Origin: Carettochelys insculpta
Taxonomy: Eukaryota > Chordata > Testudines > Carettochelyidae
Assembly: GCF_033958435.1 (NCBI RefSeq)
Contig: NC_134144.1
Location: 12,456,010 to 12,520,009, forward strand
Length of the DNA: 64,000 nucleotides
Direction: 5' to 3'
Shown: piece by piece, positions 12,653 to 24,971 of the stretch
Layout: each line of letters opens with the position of its first letter
Position numbering within the stretch: the stretch's first letter is position 1
Position numbers and translations under genes: made by a program
Notes under the pieces: generated by a model
What the model was told of the DNA's origin: nothing
Seen by the model: the letters and a program-made list of their open reading frames with translations, nothing else
The model's database searches: none

Positions 12653-15600
12653 GTTCTGTAGACCCAAGTTAGAGTTGAAAAAAAAAAAACTTCAGCTGTT
12701 TCATCACCAGAAATACAAAACAGCTGGAAAGAGTAAGAATTTTCATGTAACAAGTTTCTTAGTGGATTAGAATTAGATAAGTGGTTTTTGCTTGTTTTAA
12801 TTTGGCAATATACTTTGATATGTATCCACTTGCAACCACTTAAACTGTACTTTTAATACTTAACAAAAACATTTGTTTATTATCAAGCCCAGTGTAAATA
12901 CTTGTTACCTAGAGGGGGAGGCAACTATTCTGTATCTCTGTCTTTCATTAAGGGGGCTAACCTTCTGAACTTTCCCAATGTAAAACTACACAGGTTAAAT
13001 GGACTTATTTGTAGTTTTGATCCCATTTGGGGGATGGCTTCCTGGGTGCTGAGCTTTCCCAGAACCGAACTGGTTCAGTGTCCATGCTGTTCTGCAGGAG
13101 GGTGATAACTTCAACCCTGTGCTTGTTTGGGGGAGATGAGAGCATCTAGGCCAGCAGAAAAGGGTGATAGGTTGAAATGACTGAAGTCCCTTTTGATTGT
13201 TCCCATAGTATGCTGATCACACCACTGACACCTGCCTTCCTGCTCTCTGGAGCTCCCTATCACAACGTGGTTCAACATGGCCTTACAATAGAAAAGGCCG
13301 GTCTGACCACAACTCCATTTATTCTGTTTTTACACAAGCATATAAGACTTTACACAAAAGTTTTAAAGTATAAAAAAAGTTCAGATTTAATGATCCAAGT
13401 TCTGAAAGTTAAGTAGACTCTCACATACGCATTGTTACTGATCTCTCACATACAGATCAGCTGTAGGAAGTTCCACCCTTTTGGGATACAGATGGCTGAG
13501 ACAGTGGATTAAGTTTTTAAATGTCCAGTGGAAAATGGTGACCTCTGAAACTAAGCAGATAACAGGGGCACGAAAAGTTTTGCTCTGGATCAATTTACAG
13601 AAACAGAAGTCATATTATATTTGCCCCCTCAATAAGGTAGGCAACACTTACACTATCCATCTATTGTCACTGAAAATATACATGAAAGAAGGGGACATCT
13701 CAAGGTCAACATCATTGTTCTTGTCTCTTAATTTTAATGCAAAACTAAAATGTCAGATGACAAAGTGCTTACAATACTACATCTAATCTGGACTCACTGT
13801 ACAAAAATGTACATATAGCTCTGGGCCCAGAAGGTAGTTTAAATGAATTAGCTAAGCCTTGTGAAAAATAGCCAGACTGACTATTGTGAATACTCGATTT
13901 CCTAAGTTTTCAATAAAGGAAATAAAGTCAATTAACTGACTATCTAATCAAAGGTACTACTCTTATGTCTGAAGAATTTTTAATTGGGAGACAAACCTGC
14001 AAGAATGAAGCACTAGATGACTAGAAGAAAGCAAACACAACGTATAAAAGGATTTGCACATGAACCTCAACATGCAGCATTTGAGTGCTGCCCTATAATA
14101 AATAAGTCAGGGTAAAGGCCTGACAATTAGATTACATAAATAAATGGTGCCCCATGAGCACTCAGGGCCCATTTTCCTATCCAAATTAGAAGCCTACCAG
14201 ATATCCCTAGCAGGAAATCCCTCCAACATAGAAAATAACTTTTAAATAATGATGTTTTAGCCTAACTCACCATTCATTAACAGTCCTCAGTTCATGCCTT
14301 TCTGTCTAAATCCAAGGTTTAAACACCAAGAAAACATTAGAACCACAATTCCCTTTACACACACAGAAAAAACATGTTACAGCACAGACATTCCCAATTA
14401 AGACAGAGTACAATAATATAGTAGCCCTCTTATTGTAATATAGATGGACTCCAAAAATATAGCAGAAATCAAGCTTTCATGGCTTTTTTTTTTAAATGAT
14501 GGTTTATGAACAGCTTAAAAAAAAACGGAAAAGCCCAACAGATCAGCAGCTTAATTGTCTCATCTTCAGTGTTCCTTGCAGATTAGAGTCTTAGGATGGC
14601 CTTAAGTGTCTCAATATGCACACTCTCTATTCATCTAAACAAAACAAAGCCAGCACTCCATCTCTTAGAAAATGGATGTTTACCACACAATCCAGAGTAT
14701 AACTACACCGCAATACTTGGTGAGATTGCAGCTCTGGTAGACACTAGCCTTATCCACACAATCATTGCTAAAAACGTCGACAATGCTACAAGATTCTACA
14801 TGGGCTAACAAAGCAAGTATATAATCAATATCTAACCATCATGCTTCTACTGACCACGCTGAAGCCCGTAGCCATCCATACTGCTATTTTCACTCACGCT
14901 AGTCCATCTATCTTTACCCAACTAAAGTCACACCTCAAGATTGTGGTGTAGACATACCCTTAGTAGGAGGCTGAAAGACAACAATGCTGCCTAACTGGCC
15001 TTCAGGCCAGCGACTGACCTTCAAAGCTGAAGATTAATGGAAAATGCAAGTCTATACAAGGGAAAAGATAGTAGAGGAAACCTCACAACAAACATTAATG
15101 AAACCTCCTTGGGAAGAACTATATTATTTGAATAACTGGGGCAAGGCTTCTCCACTAGTTACAGAATTCCAGATATCTGGGCTGCACGGCTGCGGCCCTA
15201 TTTTGACATCCTGCATTCTTTACAGTAGCTCTCTATAACACTGCAAATGGATTTTTAAAGCCCTCCAATGCAGTCAGGTCACATCGCATAAAATCCTTGC
15301 AACGAGCTCTGTCCTGTTCTCCAGCTCAGCCAAGTTTGTTGGTATGGTGATATTGAGCTTGATCACCCACCCAGATAAGGGCAGTAGTGGCCCCCAGAGT
15401 GAGAGGGATGTGCATTCTCTCTACTTCATAGAGAAGGTCTCTAGCATGGCTAATGTTTTTAGATGTTCCCATTTAAAATTACTCCATGCCCCTATGTGGA
15501 AATAGCCTATTTGCAGAAATGTACCACTGCCACTGGCATCAATAGGAGCTGTACTTTCATCATATGAACCACTACCTAACGCTTACTACTTCCTCACCTT

Positions 15601-16619
15601 CACAAAGATGTTCGGAAAATAAATTCATTAACATCTGTGAAGGACTTAGTGCAGTGATGAGCATCCCTGGCTTTCCTATCTGCAGACTGAGATTTTAACA
15701 CTATGAAGTAAATGAGGCCTGAGGCTACATACTGAATAATAAGAAAAAATACCAGACAGCTGCTAATTAAGTAGGAATCATCCATGCTGTGAACAAAATG
15801 AGAAGGGCCTGTAGAAGAAATACTATATGATTATAGAATGGAGACTTATGCTGAATACACAGACACGTGCCAAAATAGGGTTGAACAGATAACTTTACTT
15901 CTGCCACACCTCAACTTCCGACTGCTAGACTTTGAGACCTTAATAATGTTGTTTTAATGAGGGGTTTGTCTGGGTTCGTTTTTGTGACATATTTTAAACA
16001 GAAAGAGAAAAATATTAAGACAAATATTTTGATCTTAATTTTTGGTGAGTTATATAATTGTTTTGGAATTCACAAATTTAAGCAAACATCCAGGAGACAG
16101 CAAAGCAAACTGACACCTCCTGCTATTAAAGGTGTGCAAAGAAAGTTTCTAAAAAGGAAAAAATAATAGTTACCTTGTTACAGTAAAGCATCCAAAGTTC
16201 ATACAGCCTCTCTCTGGATGCCATTCCTCTACGTCCTCTTCTCTCCCTTTTCAACAATTTGCATTCAAGATCCTACCATGTTCAGTTTATATTCCAAATT
16301 GTTCCTCCCATATAGTTTTGCTTTTGTGTCTGAATTCTACCATAACCCGGGAGGAAAAAATGTCAAAGATGAAAACAAATGGATCTCAGCGTTCCTCCTG
16401 GGTAAAGGACGCTGCAGAATTCAACCAGTCAAAGGCAACTGTCAGGTAGTTCCTCCTCATCAATATCACTTCAGTATTAACCCCTGAGAGTAACACTAAA
16501 CCTTTCAAGCTTATGCTGCGGGAGAGAAATCCACATTTAAATACCAGAATCCGCAGGGACTAGGTAGTGACTATTTCGCTTTCAATGACACGACCCCAAC
16601 CAAAACCACCGATTTACAC

Positions 16620-17520
16620 CCTTCATGCTCCTGCGCCCAGCAGGTGAGTTAAGCAGCGGGGGGCGGAGACAGCCGCAAGGCAGAGAACACGAGTCCTGGC
16701 GACGGAGGGAGAGACCACCAGACCTGGCTGCGGGTAAGTGACCTGCGGGACGAAAAGACACTGTATAACCGACCCTCGCAAACCCCGCCTGGGCGCGCAC
16801 CGTGGAAGTCACAGGCGACCTCCCGGTGCGGCGGACCCCACCAAGCGAGGGCGGTGGTTGCTGGCTTCCCCCGGGGACTAGCAGGCCAGCGGCACATCAG
16901 TGCTGCACGTCGGACGCTCCCGCCCCATGCCCAGAGCCGGCCTCTCCCGGGGGACAAGACGCAGCGTCGCCCCCTAGCGTGGCGCAGCCGAGGGGCTCCC
17001 TGCGCCGCCGGGAACCGCCGGCCTCGGAGGCGCCCGACCTACCGCGGGCAGAGACAGGAGCCGCCGGCAGAGGCCTCCCCACAAACCGCAATCTCGGCCC
17101 CTCCCGGCCGCCCGCTCCCCACCGTGTCCCGGAGCAACGACCTCGGGGGGCGCCGCCCCCTCCTCTGACATGCACCTCCCCGGACTGCGCCGGGCCGACG
17201 CGAGCCCGGCCCCGCTACCTTACCCCGGGCGCGGGGAGCGGCTCCTCTCAGCAGCGCGCAGCCGCCAATGCCGCCGCCCGCTCAGCGCGGCAGGGCGCGG
17301 CGAGGAGGCCGAGCCCGCCCCGCCCACATTCCAGCACAGCCGGCTTCCCGCCCCGCCCCGCCCCGCCGCCGGGCTCGCGGCCATCTTGACTCCTGGCAGG
17401 CGCGAGCCCCCGTGGCTCTGCGGCGGAGTCAGTGCGAGGTTCTTTCGGGCCCCCTCGGGGCTCAGCCACGCAGGTGCCAGCGGCGAGGTGAAAGTCTCAA
17501 TTTCCTCCCCCCCAGCGCCA
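16620..17520 (-). promoter_or_regulatory. CpG island and promoter, minus-strand gene (EPB41L1 candidate)
   Basis: This is the only GC- and CpG-dense stretch of its kind in the window. It contains runs of GC boxes (ccccgccccgccccgcc, 17351-17367) and a YY1-type motif reading AAGATGGCCGC on the minus strand (17377-17387), the orientation usual just downstream of a start site. It lies about 12 kb past the CNBD2 stop. In human, EPB41L1 follows CNBD2 in the same orientation and has a noncoding first exon and a very long first intron, which fits. This assignment rests on synteny only. Confidence 0.7.
17224..17440 (-). other. Putative 5' noncoding exon in the CpG island
   Basis: A canonical minus-strand donor, CGGG|GTAAGG, has its last exon base at 17224. 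The start site is guessed at about 17400-17460 from the YY1 motif and GC boxes. No conserved reading frame is seen, so it is treated as 5'UTR. The gene is possibly EPB41L1. Confidence 0.45.
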
Positions 17521-17579
17521 CCGGCGGGGGTGGGGGTGGAACTGTTGAAATTTCAGGGCACACTTAGATGACTCCAAAA

Positions 17580-19008
17580 AGCCGTCCAGGAGCACTTTAA
17601 AGACTAGCAACATAGTTTATTAGGGGATGGGCTTTCGTGGGACAGACCCACTTCTTCAGACCGTAGCCAGACCAGAGCAGACTCAGTGTTCAAGGCACAG
17701 AGAAGCAAAGACAGTAAGCAAGGAGGACAAATCAGAAAAAAAGGATCAAGGTGAGCAAATCAGAGAGTGGAGGGGTGGGGGGCGGTCGAGAATTAGATTA
17801 AACCAAGTATGCAGACGAGCCCCTATAGTGACTCAGAAAACTCCCATCCCAGTTCAAACCACGTGTTAATGTGTCGAGTTTGAATAGAAAATAGAAAAGC
17901 CAGCTCGGCTGCTTCCCTTTGAATAGCAGCGCCAAAGTTTTTTTGTTTTGTTTTTTCAGTAACAGGCATACTCTTAAGTCTTTAACAGAATGCCCCATTC
18001 CATTAAAATGTTGATGAACTGGTTTGTGCATCTGGAGTGTTTTTATGTCTGTTTTGTGCCCGTTGACCCTTTGTCTAAGGGAGTTAGAAGTCTGTCCAAT
18101 ATGCAAAGCATCTGGGCATTGTTGGCACATGATGGCATATATGATGTTAGTAGAGGAGCATGAGAAAGTGCCCGTGATTCTGTGGGTAACCTGGTTAGGG
18201 CCAGTGATGGTACTTCCAGAGAAGATATGTGGACAAAGCTGGCAGCGGACTTCGTTGCAAGGAAAAGTTCAAGGACTGGTATTCCTGGGGTATAGGCTGT
18301 GTCTGTTTGTGAGGATCCTTGTAAGGTTGGGAGGTTGTCTGTAGGCGAGAACAGGCCTGTCACCTAGGGCCTTCTGAAGTGTGGCATCCTGATTAAGGAT
18401 TTGTTGTAGGTCTTTAATAATTCCTTGCAGTGATTTGAGTTGGGGGCTGTAGGTGATGACCAATGGTGTTCTGTTCTTGGCTTTTGGGGGCTGATCTTGG
18501 AGTAGTTGGTCTCTGGGTATTCATCTGGCCCTGTCGATTTGTTTTTTTTACTTCTGCTGGTGGGTAATTCAGGTTTATGAATATTTGGTAAAGATCTTAT
18601 AGTTTTTGGTCTCTGTCAGTTGGATCAGAGCAAATGCGACTGTATCTAAGAGCTTGACTGTAAACAATGGATCTAGTTATGTGTGCAGGATAGAAGCTAG
18701 AAGGGTGTAGGTAAGTATAGCAATCAGTAGGTTTTCGGTACAGTGTGGTATTGATCAGGCCATCCTTGATTAGTACTGTAGTGTCCAGGAAATGTATCTC
18801 TTGCATGGAGTAATCGAGGTATAAGTTGATGGTGGGGTGTAGATTGTTAAAGTCTCTGTGGAATTCTTCTAAAGTCTCTATACCAGGGGTCCAAATCATA
18901 AAGATGTCATCAATGTATCTTAAGTAGAGGAGGGGTAGTAGGGGACGAGAGCTGAGGAATCGTTGTTCCAGGTCAGCCATTAATATGTTAGCATATTGTG
19001 GGGCCATA
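17580..19008 (-). mobile_element. Penelope-like element (PLE), 5'-truncated, decayed
   Basis: Reading on the minus strand, a reverse-transcriptase segment (19007-18597) carries the catalytic YIDDIF and downstream motifs. A linker follows, split over two frames (about 18463-18269 and 18363-18043). Next is a GIY-YIG endonuclease segment (18130-17860), with HIGQT at the YIG position, RQRVNGH and CxxC-like cysteines upstream. RT followed by GIY-YIG is diagnostic of PLEs. The 3' end contains a hammerhead-type core (17633-17659) and AATAAA. Frameshifts make it a pseudo-element. Its 5' side stops at 19008, directly against half of a fold-back MITE. Confidence 0.9.
17633..17659 (-). ncRNA. Hammerhead-ribozyme-like core in PLE 3' end
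   Basis: The minus strand reads CTGAAGA, then helix II GTGGG-TCTGT-CCCAC, then GAAA. These are the invariant CUGANGA and GAAA boxes of the hammerhead with a perfect five-pair helix II. Hammerheads are known in PLE terminal repeats. Helices I and III and the cleavage site were not established by eye. Confidence 0.6.
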
Positions 19009-19223
19009 CTTTATTTAATGGGAAGAAGGATTCTTCCGAAGATGGGGTTTAGTTTCGAAAGAGCAGTGTCTACACTGGCTTTCTTCTTTTGAAAGACGCT
19101 CTTTTGAAATGAGAACATGCAAATTAGGTGCAGAGTATGCAAATTTATACCTCATTTGCATTTCCAATTTACCTCATTTGCATACCTCTTTCAAAAGAGG
19201 AATGCAAGTGTAGACACACCCCA
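19009..19223. mobile_element. Half of a fold-back MITE
   Basis: It matches the right half of the 44972-45384 palindrome from its centre (tttatttaatgggaag) to the terminus gtgtagacacacccc. The left half is absent; PLE sequence replaces it exactly at the centre. Confidence 0.75.
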
Positions 19224-19834
19224 TGCCAGCAAAGCCTCTGCAAGTTGAAACTGACCAACTTTGCAACAGCTGAGAATCAGGCAGCCTTGCTGCTGAAGCC
19301 CCAGCTAGCAAGGGGTCATCAATTCCCCACTTCCCGGAAAAGAGCTGGAGGGAGGGGAAATTGACTGACCCTGGGCCAGCTGGGGCCTCCAGCAGCAGGG
19401 CTGTCTGATTCCCAACTAGTGGGAGGTTGGTCAGATCCCCCCACCCACACATCTACACTCTGCAAAGAGGGGAAATTGCAAACCTCTCTAGTAAGACTGT
19501 AACCATAATAAACATAAGTTAATGTAACATTTATGAGCAATCCATTTTTCTGGGAAAAGTGGGTGTGCCATGGAATTGTCTCATTTAAGTGCACCATGTA
19601 ACTGAAAAGGCTGGAAACTAGTGCTCTATTGTCCCTTGACATGGCAAATTCATAATTTTTCTTTTTCCATTCAGTATCATAGAATAAAGCTTTTCATAGT
19701 CTCCAAACAAATCTGTTCTTTGAAAAGAAAACAGTTGGAACTTGAAATGCAACTGTTACAATGCTGACCAGAAACATTGTGTACAAAAGAGTTAAAACTT
19801 TAAAGTATCCGCTACTGAGTGGTTTACCCTATAC

Positions 19835-20133
19835 CAGTGTTTCTTAAACTTTTTGAGACCACGGATCACTGAACAATATGTTCTATGCAGAACACCTATG
19901 GGAATATTCTTTAAAAAAATTGTCAGATTAAAAAAAACAAACAGCAACATAAACAAAATGAAGTAATTTCATCATGTATCACAGCAAAGAAGAAGTAACA
20001 TTGTCTCTGGTTTTAATAACAGAAAATAGGTACCATCAGTGAATTATCCAAAAAAGCATCAGATGCTTGGTGCACATTTGTGAGTTGTTCATTGAACACC
20101 AGACTTCCACTAAGCATAGTGTAAGAAACACTG
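19835..20133. mobile_element. hAT MITE with perfect 8-bp target duplication
   Basis: The ends are CAGTGTTTCTTA and the complement of CAGTGTTTCTTA. It is flanked on both sides by CCCTATAC. The interior is AT-rich and noncoding. Confidence 0.9.
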
Positions 20134-20269
20134 CCCTATACAATGTAATTGTGTTAGGATTAATGGAAAATAGAAAAAAATCAATATGATAGTTATTTGC
20201 ACTTTGTTCATTTCAAATGCCAAGTAAATAAAATTAATTTAATTCCAGACTTGTAGGTTTTTTGTTTTT

Positions 20270-20340
20270 TTTGGAATGGGAAGGAGCACCAAAAATCATA
20301 GTTCAGCTATGACACCAAAAACCCTCCGGATGGCCCTGCT
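20270..20340. mobile_element. Possible DNA-transposon end fragment
   Basis: caccaaaaatcatagtt and ccctccggatggccctg resemble the end of a widespread reptile DNA transposon. No partner end was found. Confidence 0.35.
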
Positions 20341-22600
20341 TTGCCATGGCTACTAATCTCTGTTGGATATGAACAATGTTACTTTGCTCTTAGCCCACTA
20401 GCTAGGGGTTAAAATGGTGTAGTCCTATTCACAGCTTTCACGTTTTAGCATCTGTGATTTTTTAAAATGTAGCTCGATACCCTTTAATAGAGGCAAGTTG
20501 CCAAAGAGCCTTTATTCCCAGATTTACGTTAATCTTAATCTTAACAATACTGATACAAAACCCAAAAGTCACGTCATTCCATAGAGGGCCACATGGGACT
20601 CTGCCCTGGCCAGCTGGAAAAAGGGTTGAGGCAGTGATAGCTAGCAGCCTAGACTTGAATCATAGAACTCTTTCTGGAGTACAGTATAATGCTTTAGATG
20701 TATGGCGGAAAAAATACCACTAGTAGCAAGTTTTTTTATACATAATTTAAATAAAGAATATTTCATGACATGACAGGAGACAGGTATTCAATACTTTGAG
20801 CTCTCCATGAATGGGAACATAAAATATTGGAGCTACAAAGAAGCCAAATAATTGAATTCAACACATACAGCTGTACCAGAAAAATCATGCTCTCGGATTG
20901 TAAACAGGTCCAAGATTCCTGTCTTTCTGATTGGTTTGGGGAATACATTATTAAACATTCTTACCCCTTTTCTACTTTTAGTCTTATTTGAAAGTTTTCC
21001 TTTGAAACACCAGTAATCTCCAATCACCATGTCATACCTGCTGCCCTTTGAAAGTAGCCTAGCTCCCACGATGACCCAAATTAGAACAGGTTTTGGTTCT
21101 TCTCTTCTTTAGCCTATGGGACTTTCACTTCTTTTGCTCTTTCTTCATGCCTGTTCTCAGATGATCAGTCTTGTGGCATCTACCATCTGGAAGCAGGGCT
21201 AGCGCAAGTGTCAGAAAGGAAATAAGACTTTTCCGTACAATCTTTGCTCTTATCCAATGATTGCTAGGAAGATTTATTTGACAATCCCTCGGTTTACATA
21301 GTTATATATTACTGCAAAAGCCCATGTGACATGCTCTCCTTTAAAAGACAGAAATAACCACCTTATTATTCTACTTCTTGGTAATTTTTTTAATTATCAT
21401 GTCACTATGTGGTATTTCCATTAACTAATTAACAAGTCCCAAACCAGTAAACAAAGGATGTGCACAGGTGCATAAAAATGATGCACAAGATTTGCAGGTT
21501 AGGAGCTTAGGTTAGTTTAAGTAAAAACTAATAGTATCAAATATTTGCATTTCAAAATAAAACTTTGCCAAATAAAGACTCTTACATTACTAATCCATTT
21601 TGTATTTTTCCCCTTTGTTTACATTCGTGATGTTATTTCACTATTACAATTTTTTTTATTTAATCATATTTGAAATTTAATTTTATTGTTAGAAGTAAAA
21701 TAGTTTATCAGTATTTTAAATATAAAGAATATGTTTTATAAAGGTAACTGGTTTGCAAATATTACCACAAATAACAACATTCTGGGATCAAATAATCCTC
21801 AACATAAAATGAATGGGAGGACCTACTTTATATTCCTGGAACAACAGATATTACAAAGAAGCTGTCAGTTTTCTTATCAATGCACATCTATTTTTAATGC
21901 ACATTTTCTTATCAATGCACGTCTAGGTTTGCTTACACTGACTCCTCTCCCCACGCAAAACTTGAGGACAGCATAGCCAAAGGATTCCCAACTCACCCAG
22001 CAAAAATTTAATTTTTCATATAAAAACACTGTGGTGCTTAAGACATTCCCTAGAAATCATTTATTTCAGTTCACTGAGACAAGTTAGGTTGTTTTTGTGT
22101 TTGGATGTTATGATCTGGAGTACATTCCATGTTTAATTTCTTTTCTTTCACTGTGTTTCCATCTTCACTATGTTTACTTCTGTTGTGTAATATACACATG
22201 ATTTCTGTTATGAACGATTTTTCAAAAACTTTTTAACAATATGGATCCCATTTTAATACAGACATCTTCTGAACCACTACTCCTGTCATCTATGACTGTA
22301 GAGACCACCTTCCTTTTGATTTATGATCAGAACACCTCTGTGTCAAGCAAAGCAATAGAAAGTTAATAATGGGAAAATATTTTATTTTATTATAGTTTAG
22401 CAACAGAAATAAGGCAGAACCAAGACAGACAGCTGCTGCTCATGAACGTCTGTTAATTGCCCGGTCTTGCACTAATTGAAGTTAATGACAAAACTCTGAC
22501 TTTATTAGGAACAGGTCAAGTTTTTATAGTATATTGCAGCTATCTAAGGATTGTATGCCTGTGTAAAATGCAATACAAACATTTAATCAGAAAAAGTTGA

Positions 22601-22921
22601 AGTAAACTCTTTCATATCCACCATTCTATTATCCAGAACTCTCAAATAACTGGCATTTTAAGCATAAGTAAATATTAGTTAAGTTTTCAGTATAGTGAAA
22701 ATAAATAAAAATAAATACATCAAATACAGTATAAGTTTAAAGTGTACAATACTACTGTGATTGGGGAAAAAGTACGATACATACATTTTTGTTTCTCAAT
22801 ATCTCATTTTGTTTTTCTTTAGTGTTCTGCATTGCTAGGTCTACCTCTCTATTATCCAAAATGTTTGAGTATTCAGCAACCTTCCAGTCCCAGGGCTGCC
22901 AGATATGGAAGAGTTTCCTGT
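22601..22921. mobile_element. Pogo/Tigger-like MITE, copy 1
   Basis: The inverted ends are agtaaactctttcatatcc and gatatggaagagtttcctg. It shares its whole interior with the copies at 41455 and 46425. Confidence 0.75.
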
Positions 22922-22997
22922 ATATATGTATCAGATTATCTGTAGTTCTGCTGCCAAATTCATTAATTAGTATTCACTAAGAAACAAGCATATAGTA

Positions 22998-23572
22998 ACA
23001 GAGAGGGAGCCGTGCTAGTCTATATACTATCAAAACAAAAAAGCAATCAAGTAGCACTTTAAAGACTAACAAAATAATTTATTAGGTTAGCTTTTGTGGG
23101 ACAGACCCACTTCTTCAGACCATAGCCATACCAGAACAGACTCAATATTTAAGGCATAGAGAACCCAAGAACCTTAAGAGTTTATGTCTTATTGAAGAAG
23201 AATTTTCAGTCTGCTGTGGAACGAGAAACTGCTGAACTCTCTTTCATATTCAAATTCGACATATTAACACATGGTTTGAACCAGGATGCAAATTTTCTGG
23301 GACATTATAGGGGCTCTTTGGCATACTTGGCTTAATCTAATTCTTGACCCCACACCGCCTCTCTGGTCTCTGATTTGCTCACCTTGATAATTGTTTTTCT
23401 AATTTGTCAACTTTCATTACTGTTTTGGGTTCTCTGTGCCTTAAATATTGAGTGTGTTCTGGTCTGGCTATGGTCTGAAGAAGTGGGTCTGTCCCACAAA
23501 GCTCACCTAATAAATTATTTTGTTAGTCTTTAAAGCGCTACTTGACTGCTTTTTTGTTTTGAAAGCATATAG
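22998..23572. mobile_element. Inverted pair of PLE 3' ends
   Basis: A minus-strand copy (22998-23170) is followed by a plus-strand copy (about 23360-23572). Both start at the tctctgtgcc/attgag region and end at the agtctttaaag...cttgactgc string. They face each other across about 190 bp. The hammerhead GAAA box is mutated in both. Confidence 0.8.
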
Positions 23573-24005
23573 TACTGAGTTTATGTCTCATTCTCAATGC
23601 AGATCTCAGTGATTAACTGTTTATCATAAAACAGACAAGGTAAGATAGAGCCAACAGCTAAACTGATCCTTACAGAGTCTTTTCTCACACAGTCTGTCGT
23701 GCTAGTGATGCTTCATAGATTAAATAGTTCTAAGAAAGTCTTTCTTTAACACAGCTGAATATATCCAAGTTTCTTCTTCCTTATTCTAAGAACATTCAGA
23801 CAACAGCAAGATCTCTGCTTTTCTCACAGAACGGTTGAAGTGTTTTGTGCTAACTTGTTTGAAATGAGCGTTACAGGGAAAAGACTAATTTTGATATTTT
23901 AAAGAAAATGCTATTTCTGGTTTCTCTCATCAGCAGAGGGCAGCTTTGCCCAGTTTGGAAAAAAAATGCTAATATCAGTGAGGAAGGGGACACCTGCTCA
24001 ACTTT

Positions 24006-24047
24006 ACACACACACACACACACACACACTCTCTCTCTCTCTCTCTC
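24006..24047. repeat. Compound microsatellite (CA)n(CT)n
   Basis: About 12 CA units run directly into about 9 CT units. Confidence 0.95.
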
Positions 24048-24971
24048 AAAAATCTGGCACCCTAGGAACCAAGCAGTAGCATCCACGAGCAGGAGAAAAA
24101 AGACAGATGAAGACATATCACAGGCAAGCAGTCTGGGGAAGGGAGTAGGAACAAAAACTTCTCTACTCAAAACCAGTCACAAGCATAGCTAAGCAATGAG
24201 CTCCCACTTCTCCTTCCGCTGTATACGGAGCAGTTGCTAATTCTTCTAGAAGCCCTTTCATCTGCTGTGATAAAGGAGAGGAGACAGTGTAAGGCCTTTA
24301 TAACTGCCTGCCTCTTGCACCTGCTCCATGTAGGGGGGGGTGGGGACTCCTTCCCCCACCAACGCTATTGTTTACATAGCTGTTGTTTGCCAGGCAGCTG
24401 CACCCTCAGGCAGTGTCTGCTGCCTGATTTCTGATCATAGAACAATAAACTCTCAGCAGGGTGCAGAGCACAGGGAAGAATAGGGGCCAGAGACCTGCTA
24501 ATTTATATGCATATCTTTTAAAACTGGTTATTTATCCAATTTGCCACTAACAAAAGTAGTTGGCATCAATCTTTCAGAGTTCTGATGCCTCACTAACTGT
24601 ACTAATTCCCATCCTGGATTTATAATCCATTATGACATGTATGCCATATAAATAATTGTGTTACAAACAAAGGATTGGGCTTTCAAGCAGCAAGTAATCA
24701 GTAAGAATAAATAACTCCCAAAGAAACAAAAATCCAGCGTTTTCCTGCTGCCAGCTCCAAAATAATAAGGAATAAATGTTTTTAAATATTTGCAGAAAGA
24801 CTTGTGCAGCAGCTTTTCAAAACCTGATATTTTTCTGCATTAAGTGTGTTGCTGCAGTCTCAAGTAAACATCAGTGCTCATGACTGACATCACTTGAACA
24901 TACAATAGAATTACTACACCAGATCAGATTTACTAAAACAATGAGGAGTCCTGTGGCATCTTAAAGACTAA

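Larger units (their letters stand above)
1..16619. other. Probable long first intron, no coding exon recognised
   Basis: The short open frames here are not conserved-looking and show no exon pattern. Apart from the repeats listed separately, I see no gene. Stretches 471-2400, 2810-4220, 4860-8420, 11450-12440 and 13360-16600 hold only AT-rich unique sequence and small unclassified repeat scraps. A MITE end (GTGTAGACATACCC) is visible at 14946-14960. Confidence 0.4.
19224..22600. other. Intergenic, no gene seen
   Basis: Upstream of the CpG island and downstream of CNBD2. Besides the hAT MITE at 19835, I see only a moderately GC-rich unclassified stretch (19224-19450) and AT-rich unique sequence. 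Confidence 0.6.

Noticed and set aside
12900..13350. Possible LTR or retroviral remnant
   Set aside because: It looks repeat-like, but no paired LTR, primer-binding site or coding motif is visible.
16802..17571. Several long open frames on both strands at 16.8-17.6 kb
   Set aside because: They are Pro/Arg/Ala-rich frames caused by CpG-island composition, open in many frames at once.
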